42,622 nucleotides of DNA from Paenibacillus aceris (GCF_017874035.1 NZ_JAGGKV010000039.1:1-42622); one strand, 5' to 3'. Positions 14,551 to 23,700 are shown, counted from the first letter of the stretch. Translations and numbers: made by a program. The notes: generated from the sequence alone by a model not told the origin.

Positions 14551-15993
14551 ATGTATCGGAGCAGTAAAAAAATGTTATCCATCTCCACCTGTGTCTTGTG
14601 TGCATCTATGTTATTCGGTTGTTCGAAGGGGACTGAAACGACAAACACCACAGCCAGTACGACGACCCCGGCAGCAACCAGTGCAGCTACGGCTGCGGCA
14701 AAGGAAACGAAAGCACCCGATGCAGCCAAAAAAACCATCACCATCACATATAGAGACGATGGTACTGGTGAGAACGGAACGCTTTACAAATGGTTCAAAG
14801 ATGTGGCTGCCAGCTATCCGAACAAAGATGTCATCATCAAGCAGACGCCGATCCAGGCTTCTGAAGGCGACTACTTCGCGAAAATTGCGCTAGCCCTCAA
14901 ATCCAAAGACACAGCACCGGATATCGTTACAGAAGACACCTTCATGTTAAACTCCGATGCCAGCGCCGGCCTTTTGTCTCCTTTGGATGACAAGGTAAAA
15001 AGCTGGACTGACTGGACAAATGGTTCCTTCATCGAAGCGATGAAAAAAGGGGTAACAGCCGCCGACGGTAAAATTTACGGCGTACCGTATAACACGGACT
15101 CCCGGGGCCTCTGGTACAACAAGCAAATTTTCAAACAATCCGGACTGCCTGAAGATTGGAAACCAAAAACTTGGGATGAAGTCTTGAGCGCAGCAAGAAC
15201 AATCAAGGAAAAAGCAGCCAAGGACGTTGTACCTTTCTGGATGAACATGGGTAAAGCAACTGGCGAAGCGACTTCCATGCAAACTTATGAAATGCTGCTT
15301 TACGGAACAGGCGAAAGACTTTACGATGATTCGAGTTCGAAGTGGACCGTTAAAAGTCAAGGTATTTTGGATGCGCTTTCATTTGTCGATACCATTAACA
15401 AAGAGAAACTTGGCCCTCCTCTTTCCAAAGTATTGAACGGCCAAGCGGGCAACTCCTCTGCTCGTGAATATTTGCCAAAGGGCAAACTCGGCATCTCCTT
15501 GGACGGTTCCTGGATTGCAGGCAACTATTTGCCGAATGGAGCAGCTCCATGGCCGGAGTATAAAGATGTTCTGGGCTTTGCTCCAATGCCTACAAGCAAA
15601 GGTCAAGCTCCAGGTTCCATTACTTTAGCTGGCGGATGGGCGCTGTCTGTTCCTGCTAACGCTCAGCATAAAGACGAAGCTTGGGACTTCATTAAATATG
15701 CCCTTAACAAAGAAAACACACAAAAACTTGTAACTGCAAGCGGTAACATTACGGTTCGGGCCGACGTCGCAAAAGATCCGGGCTATACGCAAATGCCATT
15801 TAATGCAATTGCTACCGATTATTTGAAAAATGCGGAGTTCAGACCTGCTCGTGACAAATATCCAGAAGTATCCACACAAATTCAGGCTATGGTTGAGTCT
15901 GTGGCGACAGGCACCTCACCTGCCGATGCGATGAAGAAGTATCAGCAAGACGTAACCCGCATTGTTGGAGAGGATAAAGTCAGCGTGAAGTAA
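14551..15993 (+). CDS. Extracellular carbohydrate-binding lipoprotein of an ABC importer
   Basis: 480-aa family 1-type solute-binding protein. ATG 14551 follows AAGGAGG (14537-14543). The signal peptide ends in the lipobox LFGC, then a long Thr/Ala-rich linker before the folded part (TITITYRDDGTGENGTLYKWF). Typical features are YGVPYNTDSRGLWYNKQIF, the tryptophan-rich hinge and WALSVPANAQHKDEAWDFIKYAL near the C-terminus. It delivers a sugar to the two permeases downstream. No ATPase is encoded here, so a shared MsmX-type ATPase elsewhere is expected. First gene of the operon 14551-17826; the intercistronic stem-loop at 16003 may raise its expression over the permeases. Confidence 0.9.
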   Translation: MYRSSKKMLSISTCVLCASMLFGCSKGTETTNTTASTTTPAATSAATAAAKETKAPDAAKKTITITYRDDGTGENGTLYKWFKDVAASYPNKDVIIKQTPIQASEGDYFAKIALALKSKDTAPDIVTEDTFMLNSDASAGLLSPLDDKVKSWTDWTNGSFIEAMKKGVTAADGKIYGVPYNTDSRGLWYNKQIFKQSGLPEDWKPKTWDEVLSAARTIKEKAAKDVVPFWMNMGKATGEATSMQTYEMLLYGTGERLYDDSSSKWTVKSQGILDALSFVDTINKEKLGPPLSKVLNGQAGNSSAREYLPKGKLGISLDGSWIAGNYLPNGAAPWPEYKDVLGFAPMPTSKGQAPGSITLAGGWALSVPANAQHKDEAWDFIKYALNKENTQKLVTASGNITVRADVAKDPGYTQMPFNAIATDYLKNAEFRPARDKYPEVSTQIQAMVESVATGTSPADAMKKYQQDVTRIVGEDKVSVK

Positions 15994-16002
15994 TGGCAGC
16001 AC

Positions 16003-16044
16003 CTTGCCCTGGCGCCCTATTTAAGAATACGGGGTCAGGGCAAG
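16003..16044 (+). promoter_or_regulatory. Intercistronic stem-loop between binding protein and permease
   Basis: CTTGCCCTG (16003-16011) pairs with CAGGGCAAG (16036-16044), a perfect 9-bp stem without a T-run, between the binding-protein stop and the first permease. Such stem-loops in importer operons protect the upstream message or partly stop transcription, so that binding protein exceeds permease. The effect here is inference. Confidence 0.65.
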
Positions 16045-16085
16045 CCCAGTTTGCCCTAACATCACCAGAGAGAAAGGAGAGAACT

Positions 16086-16973
16086 ATGATGAGCAGTACG
16101 GCAATCCCAGTAACCTCCAGAAAGACGTACACATGGTTGTATTTTTTATTCCCTTCGTTGGCCGTTATGCTAGTTTTCTTCATCTATCCGATCTTGCTAA
16201 CGTTTTTCTACTCATTTACGAACTTGGCATTGACCGGAGAATCAGCAAAACAGCTAAAATTTGTTGGTTTTGACAACTATGTCCGCATGTTTGCGGATCC
16301 AACCGTTAGAATCAGTATCTGGAACACGTTAATTTTCCTGATCGGCTCAGCTGTCATCGGCCAACAAGTGCTGGGATTTCTGATCGCAATCTTGATGAAA
16401 CGTAAAAATAAAACGTTTCGCCGTGTGATTGGAACTGTCGTTCTCGCCGGTTGGGTAACACCTGAAATTGTTTGCGCATTATGTCTCTACAGCTATTTCG
16501 GCGACGAGGGTACGTTAAACGCCATTCTAAGTACACTAGGCATTCCGACGGTCACTTGGCTATACACCGTTCCTATGCTCACGATTATTTTAGCGAACGT
16601 ATGGCATGGAACAGCCTTCTCTATGCTTGTGTTTCAAGCAGCACTTGACGATGTACCGAAAGAAATCGAGGAAGCGGCGCTTGTCGACGGAGCATCACGT
16701 TGGAAAATTTTAACTTCTATTATTCTTCCTTATATTAAAGGAACGATTACTACCAATGCGATGCTGGTTACTTTACAGACCCTAGGCGTTTTCGGCCTCA
16801 TCTATGCGATGACCGGCGGGGGTCCAGGCACAGCAACAACGACCTTACCAATCTTTATGTATAACCAAGCCTTTATAAACTATCAGCTCGGTTACGGTAC
16901 GGCCATTTCTTTATTGCTCTTGCTTCTGGGTATTGTGTTGAGTTTGTTCTATATTCGCACTTTAAAAGAGTAA
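16086..16973 (+). CDS. ABC sugar importer permease, MalF type
   Basis: 295-aa integral membrane protein with about six helices. ATG 16086 is chosen for the AAAGGAGAG site just upstream; the frame is open from 15993 but earlier codons overlap the stem-loop. The family's EAA loop that contacts the ATPase is EIEEAALVDGASRWKILTSI near residue 200. FFIYPILLTFFYSFTNLAL at the front and MTGGGPGTATTTLP near the end are characteristic of MalF/UgpA-type subunits. It pairs with the MalG-type protein 19 bases downstream. Confidence 0.9.
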   Translation: MMSSTAIPVTSRKTYTWLYFLFPSLAVMLVFFIYPILLTFFYSFTNLALTGESAKQLKFVGFDNYVRMFADPTVRISIWNTLIFLIGSAVIGQQVLGFLIAILMKRKNKTFRRVIGTVVLAGWVTPEIVCALCLYSYFGDEGTLNAILSTLGIPTVTWLYTVPMLTIILANVWHGTAFSMLVFQAALDDVPKEIEEAALVDGASRWKILTSIILPYIKGTITTNAMLVTLQTLGVFGLIYAMTGGGPGTATTTLPIFMYNQAFINYQLGYGTAISLLLLLLGIVLSLFYIRTLKE

Positions 16974-16992
16974 AACCACAAGGAGAGTTGGT

Positions 16993-17826
16993 ATGACTGA
17001 GATCTACCGTAAAGTCGTTTATCGCACCTTGCCCTACGCAGCGCTCACCTTCATCGGCATTTGTTTCCTGCTCCCACTCTTATGGGTGCTAGTTGCCTCC
17101 GTGGATCCTAACGCCATGCAATCGCTTAAGATCCCCAGTTCTTTGACAGCAGGCAACTATATCGACGTGATCACTAGTCGCGCGAACCAGCGCGCATTTC
17201 TAATAGGACTCATCATTTCGCTCGGTCAAGCTTTGATTGTCGTTTTAATAGGTCTGCTAGCGGCTTATCCACTGTCTAGATATCAATTGAAGTATAAAAA
17301 GCCGTTCATGCTGACCATCTTATTTATGACCTCACTGCCAATCACAGCAGTTATGGTCCCTGTGTATCAATTGTTTTTGACATTAAAGCTTTATGACAAT
17401 ATCTTCGGCGTCATTCTTTTTAAAGTCGCCTCCGCCATGCCATATGGCATCTGGATGCTCAAAAATTTCATGGATTCCGTACCGAACGAATTAGAAGAAG
17501 CGGCATGGGTGGACGGTGCGTCCATTCTCGCAGGCATCCGCAGGATCGTCACACCATTGATGATTCCGGGAATATGCACGGTTGCCATCTTTACCTTCTC
17601 CGGTAGCTGGGGCAACTTTTTCGTTCCCTACATTCTCTTGAGTACGCCTGAGAAGTTCCCGGCGGCGCTCAAGCTATATCAGTTCTTCGGGCAGTACGGT
17701 ATGGTGGATTACGGTAAATTGGCAGCGTTTTCTACGCTCTATGCCATTCCGTCAGTTGTCATGTATATTCTCTCTCAGCAATTTATGTCCAAAGGTTTCG
17801 GCCTCCAAGGCGGGACCAAAGGATAG
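16993..17826 (+). CDS. ABC sugar importer permease, MalG type
   Basis: 277-aa membrane protein, second permease of the importer. AAGGAGAG precedes ATG 16993. The EAA loop is NELEEAAWVDGASILAGIRR near residue 165. PLLWVLVASVDPNAMQS after the first helix and the last helix YAIPSVVMYILSQQFMSKGF are typical of MalG/UgpE-type subunits. It closes the operon; a terminator follows at 17908. With no ATPase or glycosidase gene beside it the substrate stays open. Confidence 0.9.
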   Translation: MTEIYRKVVYRTLPYAALTFIGICFLLPLLWVLVASVDPNAMQSLKIPSSLTAGNYIDVITSRANQRAFLIGLIISLGQALIVVLIGLLAAYPLSRYQLKYKKPFMLTILFMTSLPITAVMVPVYQLFLTLKLYDNIFGVILFKVASAMPYGIWMLKNFMDSVPNELEEAAWVDGASILAGIRRIVTPLMIPGICTVAIFTFSGSWGNFFVPYILLSTPEKFPAALKLYQFFGQYGMVDYGKLAAFSTLYAIPSVVMYILSQQFMSKGFGLQGGTKG

Positions 17827-17907
17827 CGTGAATGCTTTTCATGCTTCATTTAAGGACGAACGTAACCCAGCACATTCCACCTAACATACTAGAGTTCATT
17901 AAGAGAG

Positions 17908-17937
17908 TAAAGCCTTATTTATAGGGCTTTTTTTCAT
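17908..17937 (+). terminator. Terminator of the importer operon
   Basis: AAAGCC-TTATTTATAG-GGCTTT followed by TTTTT, about 80 bases after the permease stop. From here to 18247 I see no gene. Confidence 0.75.
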
Positions 17938-18247
17938 TTTACCTTATTTCACGAAGGCCATTGAAGGCATTTCCATTCAATCTTTTCGTTCAAGCATGTC
18001 ATTAAAGTGATAAAAGGACAGAAGAGATAAAGTGGTTCGGCATGTTGACCAACGGAGATCTTATAGGTGGTTCATTCAGAATACTTGATTTCCTTTTTAT
18101 TTTACCGTAACTTAGATAAGAATTATTTTTGAGATCGAATGAGTGGAGACTAATAGTACAACGTAACGAGCAAGACCCTTACCTATTATGGTGATGGTTT
18201 TTCCTATATGATTAGTTTCGTTTGTGGGGCTCGTCGGGAATGGGATA

Positions 18248-18330
18248 ATGTTCTTGTCATTTATGACATCATGTTCTTGTCAACTGCCGGATGTCAAGAA
18301 TATATACCGGTTGCCGATTTACCCGGAGTG
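18248..18330. repeat. Intergenic element built from TTCTTGTC motifs
   Basis: ATGTTCTTGTCA occurs at 18248-18259 and 18271-18282, 23 bp apart, followed by TGTCAAGAATAT (18292-18303) and CCGGTTGCCG. Similar wording recurs at 32238-32316. The 23-bp spacing of the direct repeats and the following inverted copy are the same as in the TTTGTGTC element at 4748. No gene is visible in the rest of 18331-18700. Confidence 0.5.
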
Positions 18331-18709
18331 TCTCAACCTTGTCGCAAATCTAATGTAGGGGAGCCATGACACTTTGACGATAGTACGGCCGAGTGTGTTT
18401 TGTATAAAAAAATTATTAAACTCTAGCGGACGGCGTTGAGCTACGGGTAGGTAGGGTGGAATCTGCAGCCTATTTTTGCGGCTATGTGGACATGGGTTCA
18501 GGAAAATAGCTTAAGTACCGAGAGTGGGGCAGGAGAGATGACATAGAAGTGAATGAAACGAAACATGAGAGCGCAGACGGTTGGGAACGGAACCTAATGA
18601 ATATGAAGTGAGGGAGGATTGTACCATAAAGAAGGGGAAACAAGTGTGGTTATCCAATTGTATATTGGAGCAATTCTGAATGGATTAATTTTTATGGGAG
18701 GTGTAATTT

Positions 18710-19375
18710 TTGTTAAAGAAAAAAGTGTACTTAAGGACTCTCCTATTTACAATCGTTTTCTTTACTTTTCTCTTTTTGCCCGCAGGATCACTTAACTTTT
18801 GGGAGGCATGGATTTATTTTGTGATCTTTTTAGGTTCAACGTTCTTTATCAATGGCTATTTTTTGAAGAGAGATCCTGAACTAATAGAGAGAAGAACTAA
18901 TTCTATAGAAAAAGAAAAGGAACAAAAAATTTTCCAAACCATATCTGGTATCTCTTTTTTTGTCGGATTGTTAATCCTTCCTGGTTTAGACTATCGATTT
19001 GGTTGGTCAAGTTTTCCTTTATTTATTGTATTTGTAGCAGATGTCATCATCTTACTTGGCTTTTTGATTGTTTTCTTAGTTTTTAAAGAGAATTCTTATA
19101 CGTCTGCCATAATTGAAGTGACCGAGAACCAGAAAGTTATATCAACAGGTCCATACGCGTTGGTTCGGCATCCAATGTATACAGGGGCTATATTTATTAT
19201 ACTTTTCACTCCTTTAGCATTAGGTTCAATTTGGGCATTGATTCCCTCGATTTCTATAATCATTATTATTGTTCTAAGGCTGTTAAATGAAGAAAAAGTA
19301 TTGTTAAAAGAGTTGAAAGGATATGAGGATTATTGTAAGAAAACACGGTATCATTTAATTCCCCTTATTTGGTAA
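18710..19375 (+). CDS. Isoprenylcysteine carboxyl methyltransferase (ICMT)-family membrane protein
   Basis: 221-aa integral membrane methyltransferase. TTG 18710 follows GGGAGGTG (18696-18703) at 6 bases. The first two helices (TLLFTIVFFTFLFLPAG, AWIYFVIFLGSTFFIN) and the middle ones are hydrophobic. The SAM-binding C-terminal region shows ISTGPYALVRHPMYTGAI near residue 144 and the final NEEKVLLKELKGYEDYCKKTRYHLIP, the hallmarks of the ICMT/phospholipid methyltransferase family. Bacterial members methylate lipids or small molecules; the acceptor is unknown. It is a single gene followed by a repeat copy. Confidence 0.85.
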   Translation: MLKKKVYLRTLLFTIVFFTFLFLPAGSLNFWEAWIYFVIFLGSTFFINGYFLKRDPELIERRTNSIEKEKEQKIFQTISGISFFVGLLILPGLDYRFGWSSFPLFIVFVADVIILLGFLIVFLVFKENSYTSAIIEVTENQKVISTGPYALVRHPMYTGAIFIILFTPLALGSIWALIPSISIIIIIVLRLLNEEKVLLKELKGYEDYCKKTRYHLIPLIW

Positions 19376-19438
19376 GGCTTCAAGTCAAATTGAATAACAC
19401 ATGAAAAAAAGAAGTTCGAAAACTAGTGGCATTTAGTT

Positions 19439-19528
19439 ACGCTAACGGAAAACTATTTTTCAATTACAATATGACGGCAGCTGGCACATGATCGGCTGCC
19501 GTTGTCTGTTGAAGTAAGGGTAAGGGAA
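19439..19528 (+). repeat. Structured repeat, copy 15 (complete)
   Basis: CGCTAACGGAAAACTATTTT and TCAATTACA form the 5' box. GACGGCAGC-TGGCACATGATCG-GCTGCCGTTGTC is the hairpin and TGTTGAAGTAAGGGTAAGGG the 3' box. The hairpin is nearly the same as that of the copy at 41360, defining a subfamily. Confidence 0.75.
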
Positions 19529-19838
19529 TAAACGCACCAACCAGATGACTTAAACTGTGGGAATATGTGGCTTAGAGTGGATTACGTAAGGTAGTTTGAG
19601 GGCAGATCTGACAAAGGGTTCCGATAAGCTTGATTTGATTCTCGAGGGAGAGGTAATAACACATTTCTGCACAGGTATAGACAGAGATATCTCCTTTGAA
19701 ACACTTTTAAGGTATATGATATTGAACTTGCGCAGGATCCAAAAAATCCGAACAAGCTCGGTACACAGTTTTAATTATTTTGCATTCGCAAAATATCGGC
19801 AGTCGGAGGACACCCAAATAACTGAAAAAGACCAATTT

Positions 19839-19859
19839 GCAGGCCCTTGATGGGCCTGC
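19839..19859. terminator. Hairpin between converging transcripts
   Basis: GCAGGCCC-TTGAT-GGGCCTGC is a perfect 8-bp stem lying just past the 3' end of the minus-strand RCC1-repeat gene; on that strand it is followed by AAATTGGTCTTTTTC, a weak T-rich tail. A TTG-started frame of 84 codons before it (19596-19850, plus strand) has no recognisable features and I do not call it. Confidence 0.5.
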
Positions 19860-19883
19860 ATGGGTCTACACACGAATTAAAAA

Positions 19884-21040
19884 TTAACCCCTAAACTCTA
19901 CTTGCTGTGGTTTATCAATATACTTGCTGAAGTGATCAAGTCCCCACATCCAAACCGTTCCATCTCTTTTGATAATGGACTCTGTCGGCGAATAGTAATT
20001 ATTAATATTAACTGAAGCAGCGTCGTCAATGCCATCAATTTAAATAATTCCTTCCAAACGGTTTGAGGCTCAATGCCAAGCGCTTCCCATTTCTCAACAA
20101 AATAGCCCTTACCCCAAACCGTTCCATCTTTCTTCACAAAAAGTACATGTTCAAAGTTGCTAGAAACGTCCACAACATCCGAAAGTTCATCAATTTGATA
20201 AGGTGCTGCAGGAGTGAGAGCTACATTGAGGGAATCTCTATTTTTGAAGAAATCAGTTGTTCTCCCCCAATTCCATACGGTACCATCATTTTTAATGGCA
20301 TAATGGTTGTTTTTAAGCTGGACAATGTCTTTTAGATTTTCGAGTTGCACTGGCTTAGTATAGCGGATCGTGTCATATAAGGGCCTGCTCGAACCCCATG
20401 GGTTATATTCATCAATGTTCCAAACCGTTCCATCCTCTTTTAAAAATGTTATTTCATCGTAGTCAGTAGAAACTAACATGTCTTTAACATGGTCGATACC
20501 TTCAACAAGAACTGGCTCTGCTTTCAATGGAATAGTCAGATCATATTTTACAGTTTCAATGATCCATACTTTTCCGTCTCGATCAAGAGCTAAAACGATG
20601 GTACCGAGCTCATCAACTTTTACGATATTTTCTAAGTGAGGGATTCGCTCTCCCAAAGTTGCAGAGATATGCTCCTTGTAATCGGGTTGCTCATTATCTG
20701 TTGTTCGTTCTACTGCCCATACGGTACCATCATTTTTTAAGACAACATTCGAAGCACTGCTTTTAACATCTGTAATACTTGTTGCTTTAACCATCGGATT
20801 AGGGAAAAAACCATCTTTTACGGAAATGGCATGAAGAGCCAGACACCAAGCATTCCCTTGATCGTCAATAGCTAATGAATAATAGGGATCTTTCCAATGA
20901 ACGATCTTTGACTGATCCTTTGCCGAAGAATCTGCCGCTGTTGCTGTCAGTGGAGCAATACTTGAAAGCGATAGTACAGAAAATAACGCAGCACTTTGAA
21001 TTATTCGTTTTGACCAATAATGAAACTTCATCGTCTTCAT
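19884..21040 (-). pseudogene. Secreted RCC1-repeat protein gene with a C-terminal frameshift
   Basis: Encodes a secreted protein (signal peptide about 1-36, ending ATAADSS) made of RCC1-like repeats, each carrying KxDGTVW (NDGTVWAVE, EDGTVWNID, NDGTVWNWG, KDGTVWGKG). The first frame runs from 21040 to a stop at 19898, but its last 45 residues are unlike the rest. Near 20041 the neighbouring frame continues the pattern (IDGIDDAASVNI, then IIKRDGTVWMWGLDHF and QQVEFRG) to a stop at 19884. A single missing base, within the TTTAAATTG stretch on the coding strand, explains both. The intact protein would be a beta-propeller-like surface protein of about 385 aa. Functional status is doubtful; a sequencing error is the alternative. 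Confidence 0.8.
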
Positions 21041-21638
21041 CTCTCCTTTAATTGGGAAATTCTTTTTATTAATCCAATTTTATCCATACTATTAGACGGG
21101 GAAAATAGGGAATAGTTTCGAGACGTAATAAACTTTTCTAATAATTCCCAAATAAACTTTACATATTAGGTTATCTAAATGAAAAACAGGAATTCGTATT
21201 ACGCGGCTGTGGCTGGGTGGTGAAAGAATTAATCGCGATTAGCAGCTATCTTATGTTTGATTCATTCGTTATGGATTTTTAGTTTTATTCTATTTGTTTT
21301 GATTTTTTGAAATTACCTTAATGGAGTATGGATAGCTAAATCTTGGTTGCCAATCTGCACCCGTTTTGGTTCACTCCGCTAACGGGCAGAAGAGTGTGGC
21401 AGGTCTTAATTTGAAATAAAGGATTTAATTGGTTATGTTACGAAATTTAATAATCAAATTATTACATAATAAATTTCCATATAATAATCTATTTTTAGTC
21501 ATTTCAACTTAATTATCAAAAAACTTTGGAAGTTTTTGATTATGGAGAAAGTTAGAAAGGACCAGTGTTTTAAAGTCGTAGGGATAACAGTATGATAGAT
21601 GTTGAAGTCTAATATAAATTATTTTGAGGTGACACAAC
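21041..21638. other. Intergenic region with a possible repeat deletion scar
   Basis: About 600 AT-rich bases without a recognisable gene. CCGCTAACGGGCAG at 21377-21390 looks like the first bases of the repeat 5' box joined directly to the 3' box (AACGGGCAG), as expected if recombination between the two AACGG sequences of one copy removed everything between. The promoter of the minus-strand RCC1-repeat gene must lie near 21060-21180. Confidence 0.4.
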
Positions 21639-22040
21639 ATGCTTAATAAAGACAAAGTTAGCATTCCTGATATTGAGATTTTAGAGAAGATTATAGATAA
21701 CACAAACGGATATATTATAAATAAAAACCTTAACCCTAATAATCGATTTGAGGTATACAACGAGAAAAAACAAAGTAAATTCTTATGTACTATGACAGCA
21801 GACCATACTCTCTTTAGTATAGATATTATTAATGCTTATGATGAAAATCTCATAAAAATATTAGACAATGTATTGAAGCATTACAGCTTAGAAACAGATA
21901 ATCTCATTGAAGATATATCAAGGTGCTTTGCACGAAAAAATGAATTTCAAACTGATTATGATAGATATTGGGTTACTTACAGGTATCATAAAGAAAGTGA
22001 CAGGGTATTAATTCGTTATAGAGCACATGATGAGGATTAA
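21639..22040 (+). CDS. Hypothetical protein
   Basis: 133-aa soluble, lysine- and aspartate-rich protein. GAGGTG lies upstream of ATG 21639. It starts LNKDKVSIPDIEILEKIIDN, includes a strand-rich middle (FEVYNEKKQSKFLCTMTADHTLFSIDI) and ends YWVTYRYHKESDRVLIRYRA. I do not recognise the family. It is very AT-rich, more so than its neighbours, suggesting a different origin. It stands just before repeat copy 16, again a single gene in repeat orientation. Confidence 0.6.
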   Translation: MLNKDKVSIPDIEILEKIIDNTNGYIINKNLNPNNRFEVYNEKKQSKFLCTMTADHTLFSIDIINAYDENLIKILDNVLKHYSLETDNLIEDISRCFARKNEFQTDYDRYWVTYRYHKESDRVLIRYRAHDED

Positions 22041-22069
22041 TATCAACATTATTAATTTTGATGTCCATT

Positions 22070-22150
22070 CCGCTAACGCGGAACTTTAGCGCAGGAGCTG
22101 CAATGAGACAGCTCTTTTTTGTTCATTCAAGTAACGGGCAGTTTAGCGGA
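22070..22150 (+). repeat. Structured repeat, copy 16 (complete; best terminal pairing)
   Basis: The outer ends CCGCTAA (22070-22076) and TTAGCGG (22143-22149) are perfect inverted repeats. GGAGCTGC-AATGA-GACAGCTC followed by TTTTTT is the hairpin and ATTCAAGTAACGGGCAGTT the 3' box. This copy shows most clearly that the whole element folds on itself, outer stem plus inner hairpin. Confidence 0.8.
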
Positions 22151-22244
22151 AAGATTATTCAGAAATAAATCATCCAAGTATCTGGTGGTTGACGAAGGAA
22201 TTTGGAAGGTAATGGAAGAATATTGTGAAGAAATAAATTTATAG
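22143..22244 (+). pseudogene. C-terminal fragment fused to the repeat end
   Basis: A frame open from the end of the repeat reads LAERLFRNKSSKYLVVDEG and ends EEYCEEINL at TAG 22242-22244. There is no start codon with a binding site, so it is the tail of a gene whose front has been replaced by the repeat. Not recognised. Confidence 0.35.
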
Positions 22245-22263
22245 AGGGGTGTGACTGTTTTAT

Positions 22264-22812
22264 ATGCAACCTATCTTTGAGACTAGAAGACTAGTCCTAA
22301 GACCATTTAAATTGGCAGACGCTAAAAGTGTGCAGGAATTGGCCGGAGATATAGAAGTAGCGAAAACAACTTTAGCTATCCCTCATCCATACCCAGATGG
22401 GGCAGCCGAAGCATGGATTGAAGGTGCTCGTCAAGCTGCTGAAAATGGCAATAGCTTTGCTTTTGCTATGCTAAAAAAAGATGATGGAACATTGATTGGA
22501 AACATGAGCATGGGAGTTACCCAAAAGCACGAACGTGCCGAACTTGCCTACTGGGTAGGTCGCCAATATTGGGGGCAAGGATTTGCAACCGAGGCAGCCC
22601 AAAGGATGATTCAATATGGATTTGAGGATTTAAAATTAAACCGTATCTTCGCCGCCGCAATGACCAAAAACCCAAGCTCCTATAAAATCATGAGTAAAAT
22701 TGGGATGAAACAGGAAGGCATATTCAAAAAGCATATTTTGAAATGGGATGTTTTCGAAGATTTAGTTTTTTACGGTATGACAAAATCGGATTACGATGCC
22801 AAAAGTCATTGA
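22264..22812 (+). CDS. GNAT N-acetyltransferase, RimJ/RimL type
   Basis: 182-aa acetyltransferase of the RimJ/RimL branch. It has the front signature FETRRLVLRPFKLADAKSV, motif A QYWGQGFATEAAQ near residue 100, NRIFAAAMTKNPSSYKIMSK and IGMKQEGIFKKHILKWDVF. The last portion matches enzymes that acetylate ribosomal-protein N-termini or small amines; the actual acceptor is unknown. ATG 22264 follows GAGGGGTG with a wide spacing of about 13. It is the only complete gene between repeat copies 16 and 17, like the acetyltransferase at 256-804. Confidence 0.9.
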   Translation: MQPIFETRRLVLRPFKLADAKSVQELAGDIEVAKTTLAIPHPYPDGAAEAWIEGARQAAENGNSFAFAMLKKDDGTLIGNMSMGVTQKHERAELAYWVGRQYWGQGFATEAAQRMIQYGFEDLKLNRIFAAAMTKNPSSYKIMSKIGMKQEGIFKKHILKWDVFEDLVFYGMTKSDYDAKSH

Positions 22813-22817
22813 ACAAA

Positions 22818-22898
22818 TGGGATACGATACCATAACAAACAGGGAGCAGCTTGCCGCAGCAGCTCCCTGATCGCATTCAAGTGACGGGCAGGTTAATC
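22818..22898 (+). repeat. Structured repeat, copy 17
   Basis: A worn 5' box (GGGATACGATACCATAACAA) begins 6 bases after the acetyltransferase stop. CAGGGAGC-AGCTTGCCGCAGCA-GCTCCCTG is a perfect stem and ATTCAAGTGACGGGCAGG with TTAATCC is the 3' box. A 17-codon frame follows at 22909-22962 (MKNILVRVFALLKGFGA), perhaps another scrap. Confidence 0.7.
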
Positions 22899-23020
22899 CT
22901 AAAGGAATGTGAAGAATATTTTAGTTCGTGTGTTTGCATTACTAAAGGGATTTGGAGCATAATTGAGATTGAGCGTCATAGTATGAAACACAAATTTAGG
23001 TTAATGGAGGGTTTGTAGTA

Positions 23021-23362
23021 ATGTCAGATAACACTGCAAGCAACAATCCTGGGAAAATACACTTCATGTTATGGTCTACGCCTCCAAGAACAACTTTTCC
23101 TCAGGATATGACCGTAGAAGAACGGAACGTTATGCATCAACACATCGCCTATTGGACGGATAAGCAGAATCAGGGGATTGCGCTGGTTTTCGGACCGGTT
23201 AGAAAACCAAACGATCCTCATGGACTCGCCATCATTGAGGTTGAAGCTGCAGACCAAGTTCCACAACTCATCGCCAAAGATCCTGCCGTTATTGCGGGAG
23301 TGATGACTACGGAATTTTATCCGATAATGGCAACCTTACCGAAATTGCACTCTTCACTCTGA
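23021..23362 (+). CDS. YciI-like (YCII-domain) protein
   Basis: 113-aa protein of the YciI fold: KIHFMLWSTPPRTT, MHQHIAYWTDKQNQGIALVFGPV, the short ferredoxin-like core GLAIIEVEAADQVPQLIAKDPAV and TTEFYPI at the end. The motif DPxx..AG is typical. Biochemical role unknown for most members; some act as dehydrochlorinases or modulators. ATG 23021 follows GGAGGG with a long spacing. It is the only complete gene between repeat copies 17 and 18. Confidence 0.82.
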   Translation: MSDNTASNNPGKIHFMLWSTPPRTTFPQDMTVEERNVMHQHIAYWTDKQNQGIALVFGPVRKPNDPHGLAIIEVEAADQVPQLIAKDPAVIAGVMTTEFYPIMATLPKLHSSL

Positions 23363-23410
23363 AGTAAGATGTAAATGGGGCCGATGCGACAAAGGTATTG
23401 GCACTTTTAT

Positions 23411-23500
23411 TGCGCTAACGGTGAACGATAGTTGAATAAAACAGCGACAGTCTAGGACTTTATTTTCTCGTCCTTGGGCTGTCGTTGTTCAATTTTCAGG
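23411..23500 (+). repeat. Structured repeat, copy 18
   Basis: GCGCTAACGGTGAACGATAG and TTGAATAAAA are a perfect 5' box. ACAGCGACAG-TCT-AGGAC..GTCCT-TGGG-CTGTCGTTGT is the hairpin, sharing its loop with the copy at 2276. It ends in TTGTTCAATTTTCAGG without a clear 3' box. Confidence 0.75.
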
Positions 23501-23520
23501 CTCAGTCTAAAACTTAATTT

Positions 23521-23700
23521 ATGGAGACTGACGATATGGCAATTCGAAAAGCCGCGTGGAATAAAATCAACCAGTCTATTACTTTATTTTCTGCTGACAT
23601 TAGAGATACGACAGCGGTTGATGTCAACAAATTGGCGGTTGGCGTTGCCGAAAATGATACAGGCACCGTATATATTGACAATGTAAGAATAACGAAATAA
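23521..23700 (+). pseudogene. C-terminal fragment of a secreted carbohydrate-binding protein
   Basis: A 59-codon frame ending VAENDTGTVYIDNVRITK. That ending is the usual last strand of galactose-binding-like carbohydrate modules at the C-terminus of secreted glycosidases. No signal peptide, catalytic domain or good ribosome binding site is present, so only the tail of the gene remains, beginning right after the repeat. A proper terminator follows at 23724, consistent with an original gene end. Confidence 0.55.

Noticed and set aside
19596..19850. 84-codon plus-strand frame starting with TTG
   Set aside because: No binding site, no recognisable pattern, and it ends inside the hairpin between converging transcripts; not supported as a gene.
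20035..20050. Programmed -1 frameshifting in the RCC1-repeat gene
   Set aside because: TTT AAA in the zero frame would re-pair with ATT TAA after slipping, which meets a stop; no proper slippery heptamer or following structure is obvious.
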